From the NCBI RefSeq assembly GCF_000003815.2, contig NC_049989.1, positions 16,872,287 to 16,936,286 of the forward strand: a DNA stretch of 64,000 bases, given 5' to 3'. Below the pieces are notes generated by a model that was not told the DNA's origin, made no database searches, and saw only the letters and a program-made list of their open reading frames with translations. This DNA is from Branchiostoma floridae. Taxonomy: Eukaryota; Chordata; Leptocardii; Amphioxiformes; Branchiostomatidae. The translations under genes were made by a program, and so were the position numbers. Shown here in pieces: positions 12,738 to 22,917 of this stretch (position 1 is its first letter; each line of letters opens with the position of its first letter).

Positions 12738-13358
12738 TCTCCCTGTCTGTCTCTCTCCCCGTCTGTCTGGCTCCCTGTCCGTCTCTCTCTCCGTCTGTCT
12801 GGCTCCCTGTCTGTCTCTCTCCATCTCTGTCTGGCTCGCTATCAGTATGTCTCCCCGTCTGGATCCCTGTCTGTCTGTCTCCCTGTCTGTCTCTCTCCCT
12901 TTCTGTTTGGCTCCATGTCTGTCTGGCTTCCTGTCTGTCTGGCTCCCTATCTGTCTCTCTCCCTTTCTTTCTGACTCCCTGTTTGTCTAGCTCCCTGTCT
13001 GTTTGGCTCCCTGTCTGTCTGGCTCCCTATCTGTCTCTCTCCCTGTCTGTATGGCTCACTGTCTGTCTGACTTAATGACTATCTCTCCCCCCGTCTGTCT
13101 GGTTCCCCTTCTGTCTGGCTTCCTGTCTGTCTGGCTTCCTTTCTGTCTGGCTCCCTGTCTGTCTGGCTCCCTGTCTATCTGGCTGCCTGTCTCTCTCCCC
13201 GTCTGTGTGGCTCCTTGTCTGTTCGTCTCTCTACATGCCTGTTTGGCACCTTGTCTGTCTCTCTACATGCCTGTCTGACTGACTCCATGTCTGTCTGGCT
13301 TCCTGTCTGTCTCTCTTCATGTCTGTCTCACTCCCAGTCTGTCCGGCTCCCTGTATTT
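12738..13358. repeat. 16-bp minisatellite, second inverted block
   Basis: About 39 units of the CTGTCTGTCTGGCTCCC form of the array, ending at about 13358. The following bases are the coiled-coil pseudo-exon on the minus strand, so the array abuts former coding sequence. Confidence 0.95.
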
Positions 13359-13375
13359 CTGTGTAAATGACTGGC

Positions 13376-13689
13376 ATTCCCCTCTCCTTGACTTGGTCGA
13401 GTTTCAATGCGTCAACAAAGGTTGATATGACGTCTTGGTCGCGCTTCAAGGCGTCAATAGTGGTGAACATATGTCGTATGTCGTCTTAGTTACGCTTCGA
13501 AGCGTCAACAGTAGAGGATAGTTGGCGAATGTCGTCTTGGTCGCTCTTCAATGCGTTAACAGTGATAGACAGTTCCCGCATGTAGTCTTGGACGCCCTTC
13601 AAGGCGTCGACAGTGGTTGACAGTTGCCGCATGTCGTCTTGGACGCCCTTTAAGGCGTCGACAGGGGTTGACAGTTCAGATATCTCCTA
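13376..13689 (-). pseudogene. Coiled-coil exon with 17-residue repeats, broken
   Basis: Read on the minus strand, this block is a 51-bp tandem repeat that encodes a 17-residue unit, about five to six copies. The consensus is close to D-[DY]-[MI]-R-[QE]-L-S-T-T-V-D-A-L-K-x-x-Q. The spacing of Leu, Val and Ile fits a coiled coil. A plausible splice acceptor (CGTAG) precedes GAGATATCTGAACTG. The fourth unit has an in-frame TAA at 13486-13488 where its neighbours have CAA, so the exon is broken or the base is an error. Such repeats occur in amphioxus lectin-like extracellular proteins; that link is from general knowledge, not a search. Downstream the frame runs into the minisatellite, which has probably replaced the rest of the gene. 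Confidence 0.6.
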
Positions 13690-13727
13690 CGAACGTATTA
13701 ACATAAATGTTAACGTCAGACTAAACA

Positions 13728-14651
13728 TTAACCCTCAAACCACCGTACCTTTTTTGTGACGTAGATTACCGTAAAAACCGTAAAAACTGACCCCATAACG
13801 TTTTGTACAAATACAGTTTTTTCGATGACTCTTCTATCTTCATCAATCTATGTGGAACAGTTTGACATGATTAGGTAAGAATAATTCTAGCTCATTATCA
13901 TAATTCATGCAAAAGATCATGGGGACCACATTTTACACTAACACTATTCAGACCGGGTAAAGTTGTTTTTATGCCTAAACCAACTTCAGAGTCACATAGC
14001 CCCTGAATAGCTTATGCTAGGGCCACCAAACTTGGTCTCTTTTGAAAAAATGTTGATTGCAAGCAATTCACGTTGCCATGGCAACGGAATTTTGACAGGC
14101 ATATTTATTATGCAATTTTCTAATTTTGGCTTAAACATTCAAGTTCTAAGGTTTTCTTGGCAAAACACACTTGTTTATGACATCTTATAAAATTCAACGT
14201 AAATTTCACGATTCAATATTCATACTTTATGCTACTTTGATTACGTCATCAGTCGAAATCCAAGATGGCGGCCATTTTAAGCTAAATGACGTCATAGCGT
14301 CGTCATATAACATGATAATGACAAAAAACTTATTACGATAATTTCGTTGCACCTGTACATTATTCTCTGAAAATTTCGTGTTCATACGATCAGTAGTTTA
14401 GGCGTGGGTCTCAAAAGTTCGTTTAATAAAATGCTGGGGTCAGTTTTGACCCCACTGGACCATACATAAACTTTCTATGATAACTTAATCAACAATGAGC
14501 TAATCTCTGTAAAAACGTATGAGAAGTTATAAGACATACATACAAACAAACTCATGGGAGGAAATTTGTTTTCAACCAGAAATGTCATAATGGCACATAT
14601 CAATATACGCCTGGGGTCAGTTTTGACCCCATACGGTGGTTTGAGGTTTAA
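13728..14651. mobile_element. piggyBac-like non-autonomous element
   Basis: The 916-bp element at 13732-14647 is flanked by TTAA on both sides (13728-13731 and 14648-14651). Its ends are inverted: CCCTCAAACCACCGTA on the left, TACGGTGGTTTGAGG on the right, with the outermost base mismatched. Near the right end lies the palindrome TGGGGTCAGTTTTGACCCCA; the same palindrome recurs at about 14442 and half of it lies near the left end. TTAA duplication and CCC-type ends are hallmarks of the piggyBac superfamily. No transposase frame is present, so the element would need a partner in trans. Confidence 0.8.
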
Positions 14652-15015
14652 ACAGCAATAGCAAAAAGCATTAAGTTATGGCTAATGATGGACTCAGTAA
14701 GCGGATCTAGAACAGAGGCACTGTGCTTTATAATAGGAAAAATGCTTTATAAAGCCTTCAAATCGAAGTCAATTTAACAGGCATCAAGGAGAACCATCAC
14801 ATATTTGAAAAATTCATGCTACATTCAGGTCAGTCAGTGCAACAATCGGCTAGGAATTCCAATTGGACCTTATATCTACTTAACACGAGAAGGATGCACC
14901 TAAATGCCGTCAGAATGAAAATTTCTTTCTATTCTTTGTAGTGAGTTCTAGATGTTCTCACTACATTCATGATATTCTTATAGACAAACTCTGGCAGTAA
15001 TCAAAGTGGCTTGCT

Positions 15016-15208
15016 TATACCCCCCTCACATTAGGCGTGATTCTATCGGACGACGAGTCTGCGATCTCTAATTTACAAGGAGGCATGACCCTGATGCCGA
15101 CGAAGAAATGGCAGAGTTCCCCCTTCCCGCCAGGGTCATGCCTCCTCGTCACTTAGAGCTCGCACACTCGTCGTCCGATCGAATCGCGCCTAATGTGAGG
15201 GGGGTATA
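15016..15208. mobile_element. Fold-back MITE with about 78-bp arms
   Basis: The left arm, starting TATACCCCCCTCACATTAGG, and the right arm, ending CCTAATGTGAGGGGGGTATA, are near-perfect inverted copies of about 75-80 bp, with a 35-40 bp loop at about 15094-15130. The whole unit could fold into one long hairpin. It has no coding capacity. A TA or TATA target duplication may be merged into the ends, so the superfamily (Tc1/mariner-like or other) is open. The surrounding 14652-15804 shows no gene. Confidence 0.85.
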
Positions 15209-15804
15209 ATGAAATAGGAACGTTTCGAATAATGTTGAAAAACGGTCATACTGCGTTAGAATACACTTAGGATACACATTGCATGCAGTTCGATATTTCT
15301 CTACTTCAAATCCTCCTCGAATATCTTTAACAAGTCAAAAACTTTCGTGTGCAATTTTCGTGCTGGAAATTACGTATACAGTTTAATCCAATCCAGAATA
15401 GGCAAATTGAAAATTGTACACAGTACAATAAATTACATTTGAACAGTTTGTAGAAAATTACTTTTTTTCGTGACAGAACCCACACGTAAATAAGATCAAC
15501 ATCATGGACGGTACAAGTGATTCATGAATGCAAAATAGAAGTACATTTGCATAAATAATGAGAACATTCTATCATAGCAGTTTTTTTCATTGACTACTGC
15601 AGCCTAGTGTGTTCTAGCACAACAAAGAGGAACTTAATCTTCTGTAGAGAGTACAGAATAAGGCTAATCGTCTCCTCCAGATATTACTGAAATGGAAATC
15701 TGTGAACACTAGATTGTTATTGAACACTATGACAACTATGACCAAATCTCAGTGAAATTTATTTTAGGCAATCGATTAAAAATCGACCTCAATCGGGCCT
15801 CAAA

Positions 15805-16251
15805 ATGTCATCAGCCGCAAAAACACACAAGGCAAGAAAGCCTGCATGTTATCGTGACGAGGATGCAGTTGATGTGGACTCTGTGAGCACTCTGATAGCG
15901 AAAATGAAGAGGGAGGTCGAGCGACTGGAATCTTCTTTGCGGGACGACCTGGCATTGCTGAGTAACGTCACTTCGGAGGCCAACACCAGCGTCTGATCAA
16001 CCGTTAAGAGCAGCGAAGACAGTAGCGATGACACATCAAAGCCCTCCCTCAAAGGGTTGAGAGAATTGAGCAAGTTGAAACAAAGGGCAGCTCGTAAGCG
16101 CCACCGTGACAGCCTGCTCGGCGCCCCGGTCATGCATACCAAAAGCAGAGGTAAGAAGCTCAGGAGTGGTCTCACTAGGAAAGCTCATGACAAAGTTGTG
16201 CAGGAGGTGGAATGCAAGATGTGGCTTGCCGAACCTCTAACCGCTCAATGA
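15805..16251 (+). pseudogene. Basic 148-codon frame with one internal stop, possible retroelement gag
   Basis: Two consecutive frames lie in register, separated by a single TGA at 15994-15996. The first part has a predicted helical, acidic-basic segment (STLIAKMKREVERLESSLRD). The second is Lys/Arg-rich with KQRAARKRHRDS and SRGKKLRSGLTRKAHDKVVQ. The small size and charged composition would suit a gag-like or N-terminal protein of a tyrosine-recombinase or LINE retroelement. I do not recognise it with certainty. It ends at TGA 16249-16251 and no partner polymerase follows directly. Confidence 0.4.
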
Positions 16252-16930
16252 CGATATTAAACTGACGACTTGATAGTATTTATTATTGTCATTATTGTTT
16301 ATTACAGTAAGGTCATAAACTTTGCCGGGGGTGTTGTGCTCCTATAGTTGTATACTTACTATGACGTAATGTGACGTAATTATGACGGAATTAAGAATTT
16401 TTTAGGCTAAAACGGGGTATTCTCATAATACCTAAAATATAAAACAAAAATTAACAATATTTAAGTCTTCTAAGACTTCTGTTGTCAAAAGCCACCACAA
16501 TGACGTCCTAATGAAATTCACTTTGTCTGCTCGGAACGAAACTTTCACGGTCTCAGAAAATTAAACCTTTTTCGAAACTATATTTTCACGATTGCGACAG
16601 TCACGCGATGGAGATTAACAATGAGGAGCGCTGGTGAATGATTCATCAATAAAAACAACAATACTAGTGGTCAAAACGGCTGCACGCGCAATGAGCAGGC
16701 CGAAGTGTAAATGAATCATAGATAAGAACAAAGGTTGGCAAACGAACGATTTACAGACCGATTTGTTAAGGAATTATAAATAAGAATAGGCACGTCGCTT
16801 TTTGTAAGACAATATTGCTGCGCGTCCCAAACGCAACATTGATGGACAAGCCATAAAATGCGATGAATTTTTGCATGGTTCATTCTTTTGTGAATTTGAC
16901 GAGAGACAACGACAGAGAGACAACGACAGC
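16252..16930. other. No gene recognised
   Basis: AT-rich spacer before the next LINE fragment. No exon or repeat identified. Confidence 0.4.
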
Positions 16931-17629
16931 TGGCTAAAGACAAAGCTTCAGTCCCTCAGTGACTTCTTGGACGAACCAGTATGCCCTACCATCAGAGGAG
17001 AGTCAGTCGAGGTGGTCCAGTGCTTCAACTACCTTGGAATTCTTATCACATCAGATTGTAAATCAGACCATGATATCAAGAGGAGAGTAGGTATAGCCTC
17101 TGCAGCTTTTGCTTCACTTGACCGAGTCTGGCGTTGCAAACAATTGTCCAGACAGACCAAGTTGAAGTCCTACAACACCCTGGTCCTCACCGTCCTCCTA
17201 TATGGTGCGGAGACTTGGACCCTAACAAAGTCTCTAGCACAAAAACTGGATGCTTTCGACACCCAATGCCTCAAAAGGATAGAAGGCATACGTTGGCAGG
17301 ACTTCATCTCCAACGAATCTATCCGCCTTACAACAAAGCAGGTGCCACTCAGTGCCAGAATCGCCAAACAACGCCTGACTTTCTTAGGACATGTGGCCAG
17401 AGCAACCCCCACACAAGAGGTTATCAAACTGACAACATCTGATCCTGATCCATCATGGAAGCGTGCTGAAGGCCGCCCAAGAGGGAGATGGGAAGATCAG
17501 GTCTTCAACACACTCCAGGGGCTGGGGGTCCCCAGATCTGACTGGACTGTCTAGGCCCAGTGTAGAACAACGTGGCGAGAACTGTCTGTGGCCACCATGC
17601 ATCAACCAGTGATGCATGCGAACAATTGA
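16931..17629 (+). mobile_element. LINE (RTE-like) reverse transcriptase C-terminal part
   Basis: The frame encodes the C-terminal third of a LINE polymerase: NYLGILITSD, then KLKSYNTLVLTVLLYGAETW, then RRIEGIRWQDFISNE-like and RLTFLGHVAR segments. That order is characteristic of RTE-type and related elements. All palm motifs including the catalytic Asp pair are absent. A TAG at 17552-17554 interrupts the frame; beyond it the reading continues in register with a Trp-Arg-containing tail to about 17629, so the stop is a late mutation. Confidence 0.85.
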
Positions 17630-17654
17630 TTGAACGACAGACATCACCGAAGCA

Positions 17655-19231
17655 ATGCTGAGCTGGCTGAAGAAAGCGAACCCGTCCCTGCAGCCGCCGA
17701 CACTTCCTGGGCTGCCGAACCCTCTGGATACAGACGACCCGGTTCTCACCGCCGCTGGCAACAGAGAAGTAAAGGGGGCATTGGAGGAAGCACTCAGTCG
17801 TAAGAGGAAACTGACCGGGGCAGCTACCTGAAGTACACCCCAGAGACACGAGCGAAGGTTGCCAGACTCGCCATGGAGATCGGCCCCCAGACGTCAGTGG
17901 AAACGATGTCAAAAGAAGTAGGGAAGCAGCTAAGCGATGGTACCGTACGCGTCCGCTCCATCAAGAAGAGCTACAAGAATGAAGTCAAGCGGCAGGGTAC
18001 CAACGTGATCCTAAGTCTCCCGAGGAAGAACGTGGGAAAGCCGCTGAAGCTGGGAAACCTCGACGCTGAAGTCCAGAAGTTTGTGTGGAACACCAAAGAC
18101 AATGAGGGCGTGGTCAACCGGCTTTTGGTAATGTCCGCCGCCAGGGGTATCATGTTGCAGAAGGACAGAAGTCTGCTGTCAGAGTTTGGCGGGCATATTG
18201 ACATTACGAAAGCATGGGCGAACTCCGTTCTCGATCGCATGAACTACGTGCAGAGGAAGTCAACGAAATCCGCCAGGAAGCTGCCGACGGACTATAAAGA
18301 AAACAAAGCGGACTTCCACACTAGAATACAGGATGCGGTCCGTGAACACAACATCCCAGATGAGATGATCGTGAACTGGGACCAGACGGGAGTGCCGATT
18401 GTTCCAGTTGGGAGATGGACACTACAGGAGGCTTGATCCCGTCAGGTTGCGGTGGTGGTCTCGAGGACAAGAGACAAATCACGGCCCTGCTTGCCATCAG
18501 CCTGGCGGGACAACTTCTCCCCCCACAGCGGTTCTACCAGGGAAAGACAGATGCCTGCCACCCGGTCTTCAACTTCGCCGAGGAGCGGGACGTGCACCAC
18601 ACCGCCTACCACTGGTCTACAGAAGACAGCATGAACCGCTACATCGACACATCCATCACTCCGTACATGGACGGCCAGTGGGAACGGCTGAATGTCGGAC
18701 ACTTCGGCCCCTTGGCAATCAGGACATTTCGGCCCCAAGCCGAGGACACTTCGGCCCCAAGCCGAGGACACTTCGGCCCTGGGTCTAGTCCACGATAGTT
18801 ATCTAACACGTAGGCTAAGTTGACTAAATAATGGTTTTAGGACGTATGACTTTACTTGTACAGTATATTATATAGTGTTCTCCTGTCTACTCGAGAAAAT
18901 CGCCATTAGTGATTACGCTATTTTGCGTTTCCGGGGCATGAAGATCCCGACTTCGATTAATTTGTACATTGCATAGCATGCCCAAAACATAAGAACTAGC
19001 GAGGCCGAAGTGTCCTCTGAGCCTGGGCCGAAATGTCCTCGGCCTGGGGCCGAAGTGTCCTGGACTTGGGGCCGAAATGTCCGGGCGGAAGTGTCCATGT
19101 GCCGAACTGTCCTGATACCGGAACGGCTTGGGCTCAACAAGGACAGGCGAGGACTCTCAATCTTCGACGTGTACAAAGCGCAGCGGACGAAATCCGTGAT
19201 TTCGAAGCTTAAGATTGCTGATACATGTCCA
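17655..19231 (+). pseudogene. pogo-like DDE transposase, broken and split
   Basis: A decayed transposase reads from ATG 17655 across three frames. It starts with a leader containing LPNPL and GNREVKGALEEA. A frameshift at about 17810 is followed by YTPETRAKVARLAMEIG, the helix-turn-helix region (17873 onward), GGHIDITKAWANSVLDRMNY and NWDQTGVPIVP, which holds the first catalytic Asp. A second frameshift at about 18430-18455 leads to DKRQITALLA and HWSTEDSMNRYID. The gene is then cut by an inserted element (18690-19119) and resumes with ERLGLNKDRRGLSIFDVYKA, which holds the second catalytic Asp. It ends at about 19231, before the third acidic residue. The order matches DDE_1 (pogo/Tigger-type) transposases. 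The copy is non-functional. Confidence 0.85.
18690..19119. mobile_element. Nested 430-bp DNA element, 9-bp target duplication
   Basis: The element interrupts the pogo-like transposase. GGAACGGCT occurs immediately on both sides (18681-18689 and 19120-19128), a 9-bp target duplication, and removing the element joins the transposase in the expected order. The ends carry repeated, inverted copies of GGACACTTCGGCCCC: three forward at the left, and several reverse (GGGGCCGAAGTGTCC) at the right. A 9-bp duplication with repeat-rich ends suggests Mutator-like; 8-9-bp duplications also occur in other superfamilies. There is no coding capacity. Confidence 0.8.
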
Positions 19232-19352
19232 TAATGACATGAAAAGTGTTTTCAAACGTTGTGATTGATTTCAAATCGATAGCATAACATATAAGATAAT
19301 GAAACATTCAAATGATAACACAATCTCGCGTTATTTATAGATGTCCTAGCCT

Positions 19353-19680
19353 GTGCCCAGCCGGCAATACCGTCAATGGGTGGAGGGAAGCGTTCAAAGT
19401 GGTCTTCTTGCAATTCGCGAAGAGCGGAAATCGGTATATGCCGTGTCTAAAGCATACAACTTGCCACGAAGCACCTTAGATGACAGAGTTAAGGAAAGAC
19501 ACGGATACAAAGTCGGGAGACCCACAAAGTTATAGCTGGAGGACGAGGAAACTATCGTCATATATAGTATCTCCATGCCTGGTATGGGTTTTCTACTATT
19601 AGCACTAACTGACGGTGTCATGAAAGTGCTTACAAAAAAAATTGATGGGGAAAGTAGCAAGAAACGTGTAGAGGAGCCAC
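19353..19680 (+). pseudogene. Pipsqueak-type HTH domain of a transposase, broken
   Basis: The frame holds a helix-turn-helix segment of pipsqueak (psq) type: a leader with RQWVEGSVQSGLLAIREE, then YAVSKAYNLPRSTLDDRV, then GRPTKL. This pattern is typical of the DNA-binding N terminus of pogo- and Harbinger-related transposases. TAG at 19533-19535 stops the frame, yet in register it continues with a segment similar to the usual acidic linker and following helix. No ATG precedes it in frame. It may be a remnant of a second transposase, unrelated to the one just upstream, whose own N terminus is present. Confidence 0.7.
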
Positions 19681-20205
19681 CCTTTTGGGGTGGGGGCGGG
19701 GGGCTTGGATGGACTCCCGGTAAATAAAAATGGTGGACTGGCTTTCGCTTCCGTCACCCTGAGATCTCCTTGCGGTCCCCTGATGCCCTAGACAGGGCGA
19801 GTATATCTAACTTTAATACGATAAACCGCCATTTTGCCAAGATGGGCGACCTACTGTCAGAGCACAACTTACACTAGCGACCCTACCTCGTTTATAATAT
19901 GCTGATGAGACTGGGATGTGTCTCGATGCCAGAAGATCCTGGGTTGTGGTGCCGACGGCATCAAAGCGGGCCCCGTCGTCAGAGAGGGGCCCGCGACCAC
20001 ATATCGGTTCTGGCCTGTGTGTCGTCGGGAGGAGTCGTTATCCCACATATGTCTGATACTGTAGTTCATTATGCTATTGTCTGACACTGTAGTATCTACG
20101 TACAGCGCTGGAAATCTGCATCTCCAGTTTAGGGAATTCCTTGTAGCCGAGTTTCAGTCTAATTGCCCTGCTAATTGTATTGCGAAATTATTTACCTCAA
20201 CGCCA
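19681..20205. other. No gene recognised
   Basis: Contains a G-rich tract at 19685-19702. Short frames at 19869-20087 are not supported on either strand. Confidence 0.4.
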
Positions 20206-21513
20206 GAAGCGTCAAAGCAATAAATCAACACAGAAACTGGTACAGATCGAAAACTTAATTCATCTGAAATCTCCTGACATCTTGGCCGGAGACAAGGTTA
20301 ACCCCAAACATCCATGACCGATAGGTCATTCCTTCAGAATACGTCACATACCGCAAGGATCGTCATGAAGTTCATCCTAATAAAACTGGTGGTGGCATAC
20401 TTCTAGCCGTTCGAGCATCGGTGAGCAGTCTCCACAGGCACGACTTGGAACCCCGTGATGAAATTCTAGTCTGTGAGACACAGCTACCCAGTTTAGGGAA
20501 AGTTGCTTAAGTCCTATGTTACAGACCTCCATCCGGGGATATTAAGCCATTTACAATATGGATTCCGTGCTGGAGCACGTACAAAAGGAATACCGTATGT
20601 ATTGCATATTGGCCAAAGCTAATGAAATGCTTGGCTTTATCAAGCGTTCCATAGGTTACAATCCCAACACTGATATCCGTAAGACATTGTATTTGTCTCT
20701 TGTTAGAAGTGTTTTGGGATACTGTTCGTCAGCATGGAGCTCCACATCACGTAATCTCACATCCCTGATCGAGGGTGTTCAGCGGAGGGCAACGAAATAC
20801 ATCCTCGGGCCTGCCGCTGAACACATAGGTTACAAGTCTAGACTGTCTAGAATAGGCTTGTTGCCACTGTCTTACCAGAGGGAGATATCTGATGCTGTGT
20901 ATTCGTTAAGTCCCATGCAAAGGTTTATGATTCGGATCTAGCAAGGTTAGCTGCATTCCCTTCAAGAACGCCACGTAGTTTCAGGGCACACATGTTAGTC
21001 CCTCAGAGAGTAAGATCATCTTCATTTGCCCCCTCATTTACACCTCGACTTATCACAATTTGGAACAAACTTCCCATTGAAACTAGAGGACTGGGAGCTA
21101 CAGCCACAAGCCCGTCTGATGTGACTGCCTTTAAACGAAAACTATCTTCATTATGCAAAATCGATTCCGACAAAACTTCAGCCCAGAGCAGGCTTGCACG
21201 TGGTCTTTAGCATGCGGTTGCGCCACTTGCCTTGCTACAAGGCCACGCCAATTTGCCCTATATTATGACTATATTTATTTCAAAGATTTGGACTTAAAAT
21301 GTATGTTTGTTGTTAAGCTGATTTGAGCTTTACGTTGATTATGATATTTGTTCTTGTATTTATGTGTATTATCAATTGATGTATCATTGTTATGATTTTG
21401 GTATGGCGGCTTTAAAAAGGTGTCCCTTGACAACTGTTCCGCCATACCCTCCATTTTCATTGTATGTGGAAAATTAGAGAAAAAAAAAATAGAAAATAAA
21501 ATAAAGAAATACT
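20206..21513 (+). mobile_element. LINE (CR1/L2-like) with internal deletion: endonuclease joined to RT C terminus
   Basis: At 20206-20543 the plus strand encodes a decayed apurinic-endonuclease start: QIENLIHLKSPDIL, then YRKDR, GGGILLAVRASVSSL and a YRPPSGD-like motif, with stops and a frameshift. At about 20590 it switches to the polymerase C terminus (GFIKRSIGYN, LYLSLVRSVLGYCSSAWS, EGVQRRATKYIL). After a frameshift near 20941 comes TIWNKLPIE and a C-terminal tail to TAG at about 21208. The whole reverse-transcriptase palm is missing. The 3' tail to 21513 ends with an A-rich stretch. Such a join implies internal deletion, not simple 5' truncation. Confidence 0.85.
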
Positions 21514-21599
21514 AGTCATTTTAGTTTGCATGGTAGCAGAGTTATGGCAAATACCCACTGCACTGAAGTCATATTCTCATTTGTTACTCTTAGATTATC

Positions 21600-21755
21600 G
21601 ACGCAAGAGTTCGTTGTCGTATTGTACTGGACTATATTGAATGAGAGTTCTTTCGTTCCTAGTACCGTCGTCTACCGAAGCAAAATTCAATTCTACATTA
21701 TACCGTACTAAATCGAAGCAGAGTTCATTGTTACATTGTACCGTATAGATCGTTT
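21600..21755. repeat. Degenerate tandem repeat, about 37 bp
   Basis: Four imperfect units resemble CGAAGCAGAGTTCATTGTTA followed by CATTGTACCGTA and a short AT tail. Divergence between units is high. Confidence 0.5.
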
Positions 21756-21884
21756 TCACCGAAAGCTCGAAATCCGCTACGCCACGCATGGGCCTCATGT
21801 TGGATGATAACATGGATGAATTCGCCGAATTCACATATCCCACGACTCCAAGCGTGACCGGCAACATCCGGTTTCATTGTTCCT

Positions 21885-22917
21885 GTGAAATCAATGTCGT
21901 TCGTAATACGTAGGAAGAAATCGAAAGCATCATCAATCAAGGTTCTCGAAGTCGTGTGCCAAAATGCAGCAACAGACAAGAAACAGGCAAGCTACAAGGT
22001 GTCACAAGATCGTATTATAGGTTTCAAAAAGGGGAAGCAAACCAGAACCCCTGATGGAGAGACAGTTCCATTCAGTGTAGATACTGGTGTTTTACAGGGC
22101 CCCAGATCTCTTTATTATATGTTTGGATTATGCCATGCGGACATCCATCACAGACGGTCTTACCCTGCACCGTCGGTGTAGTCGTCCCTACCCGGCGGAG
22201 ACCCTTCCCGACCTTGCTCTTCTTGAAGACTCAATAAAAGTTGCACAAGACCTTCTTTACAGAGTCGAAGCAGCATGTCAAACTATTGGACTGTACCCCA
22301 ATGCTCAATGCATCAAAAACTAAATTCATTCATTTAAATCCCACATCTCTAGAGCAGCTCTATGCCTCTGATGGGTCCGCAATCGAGAAGGTTACTGACT
22401 TAATATATCTGGGGGTCTACACTAATATGAAACGTGACATGGAGGTTAGATTGGCCAAGCATGGTGTGCCATACATGTGCTCCAAAAGATTTGGAAATCT
22501 CACATCAGAAAAGAAACAAAAACTAGAGTATTCCAGTCTTGTATTATGTCAAATAAGTCTTGGACATTGAATACTTCTCAGACCAGGAAACTGGATGGTT
22601 CCTTTACCAGGATGCTACGTGTTGTATGCAACAAACTTTGGTGGGAACACACAACACTGCATGGGCCTCTTCCATCTATTTCAACTGATGTCAGGCGATG
22701 CCGGTTAAGCCTTGTTGTACATGTTGTTCGACATGACCAACCAGCCGGTAAACTACTTTTGTGGTCCCCAGAAGCAAATAGGAGAAGGGGACGTCCATAC
22801 CTCACGCTAAAGAACTTTATTGAAGCCGAGACTGGACTATATGATAAGGACCTAATTGAACTGATGAAAGATAGAACACAATGGGATCAGAACTATGTGA
22901 ATGATTCAACTTGTTAA
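21885..22917 (+). mobile_element. LINE (RTE-like) polymerase remnant without catalytic motif
   Basis: Across at least three frames the DNA encodes an RTE-type polymerase: PFSVDTGVLQG, then FIICLDYAMRTSI, then PAETLPDLALLEDSIK, RVEAACQTIGLYPNA, IHLNPTS, LIYLGVYTN and a C-terminal region with LDGSFTRMLRVV and RRRGRPYLTLKNFIE. In relatives the segment between ETL-DL and ALLED carries the (Y/F)ADD catalytic site. Here it is absent in frame, at about 22213. Frameshifts lie near 22110-22180, 22320 and 22560. Terminates at TAA 22915-22917. Confidence 0.8.

Noticed and set aside
18399-18788. Two long overlapping plus-strand frames near 18.4-18.8 kb as host genes
   Set aside because: One is the frameshifted transposase running into the nested element's end repeats; the other is its shadow.
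22087-22323. Separate small genes in several frames at 21.9-22.9 kb
   Set aside because: They are consecutive frames of one frameshifted RTE-like polymerase.
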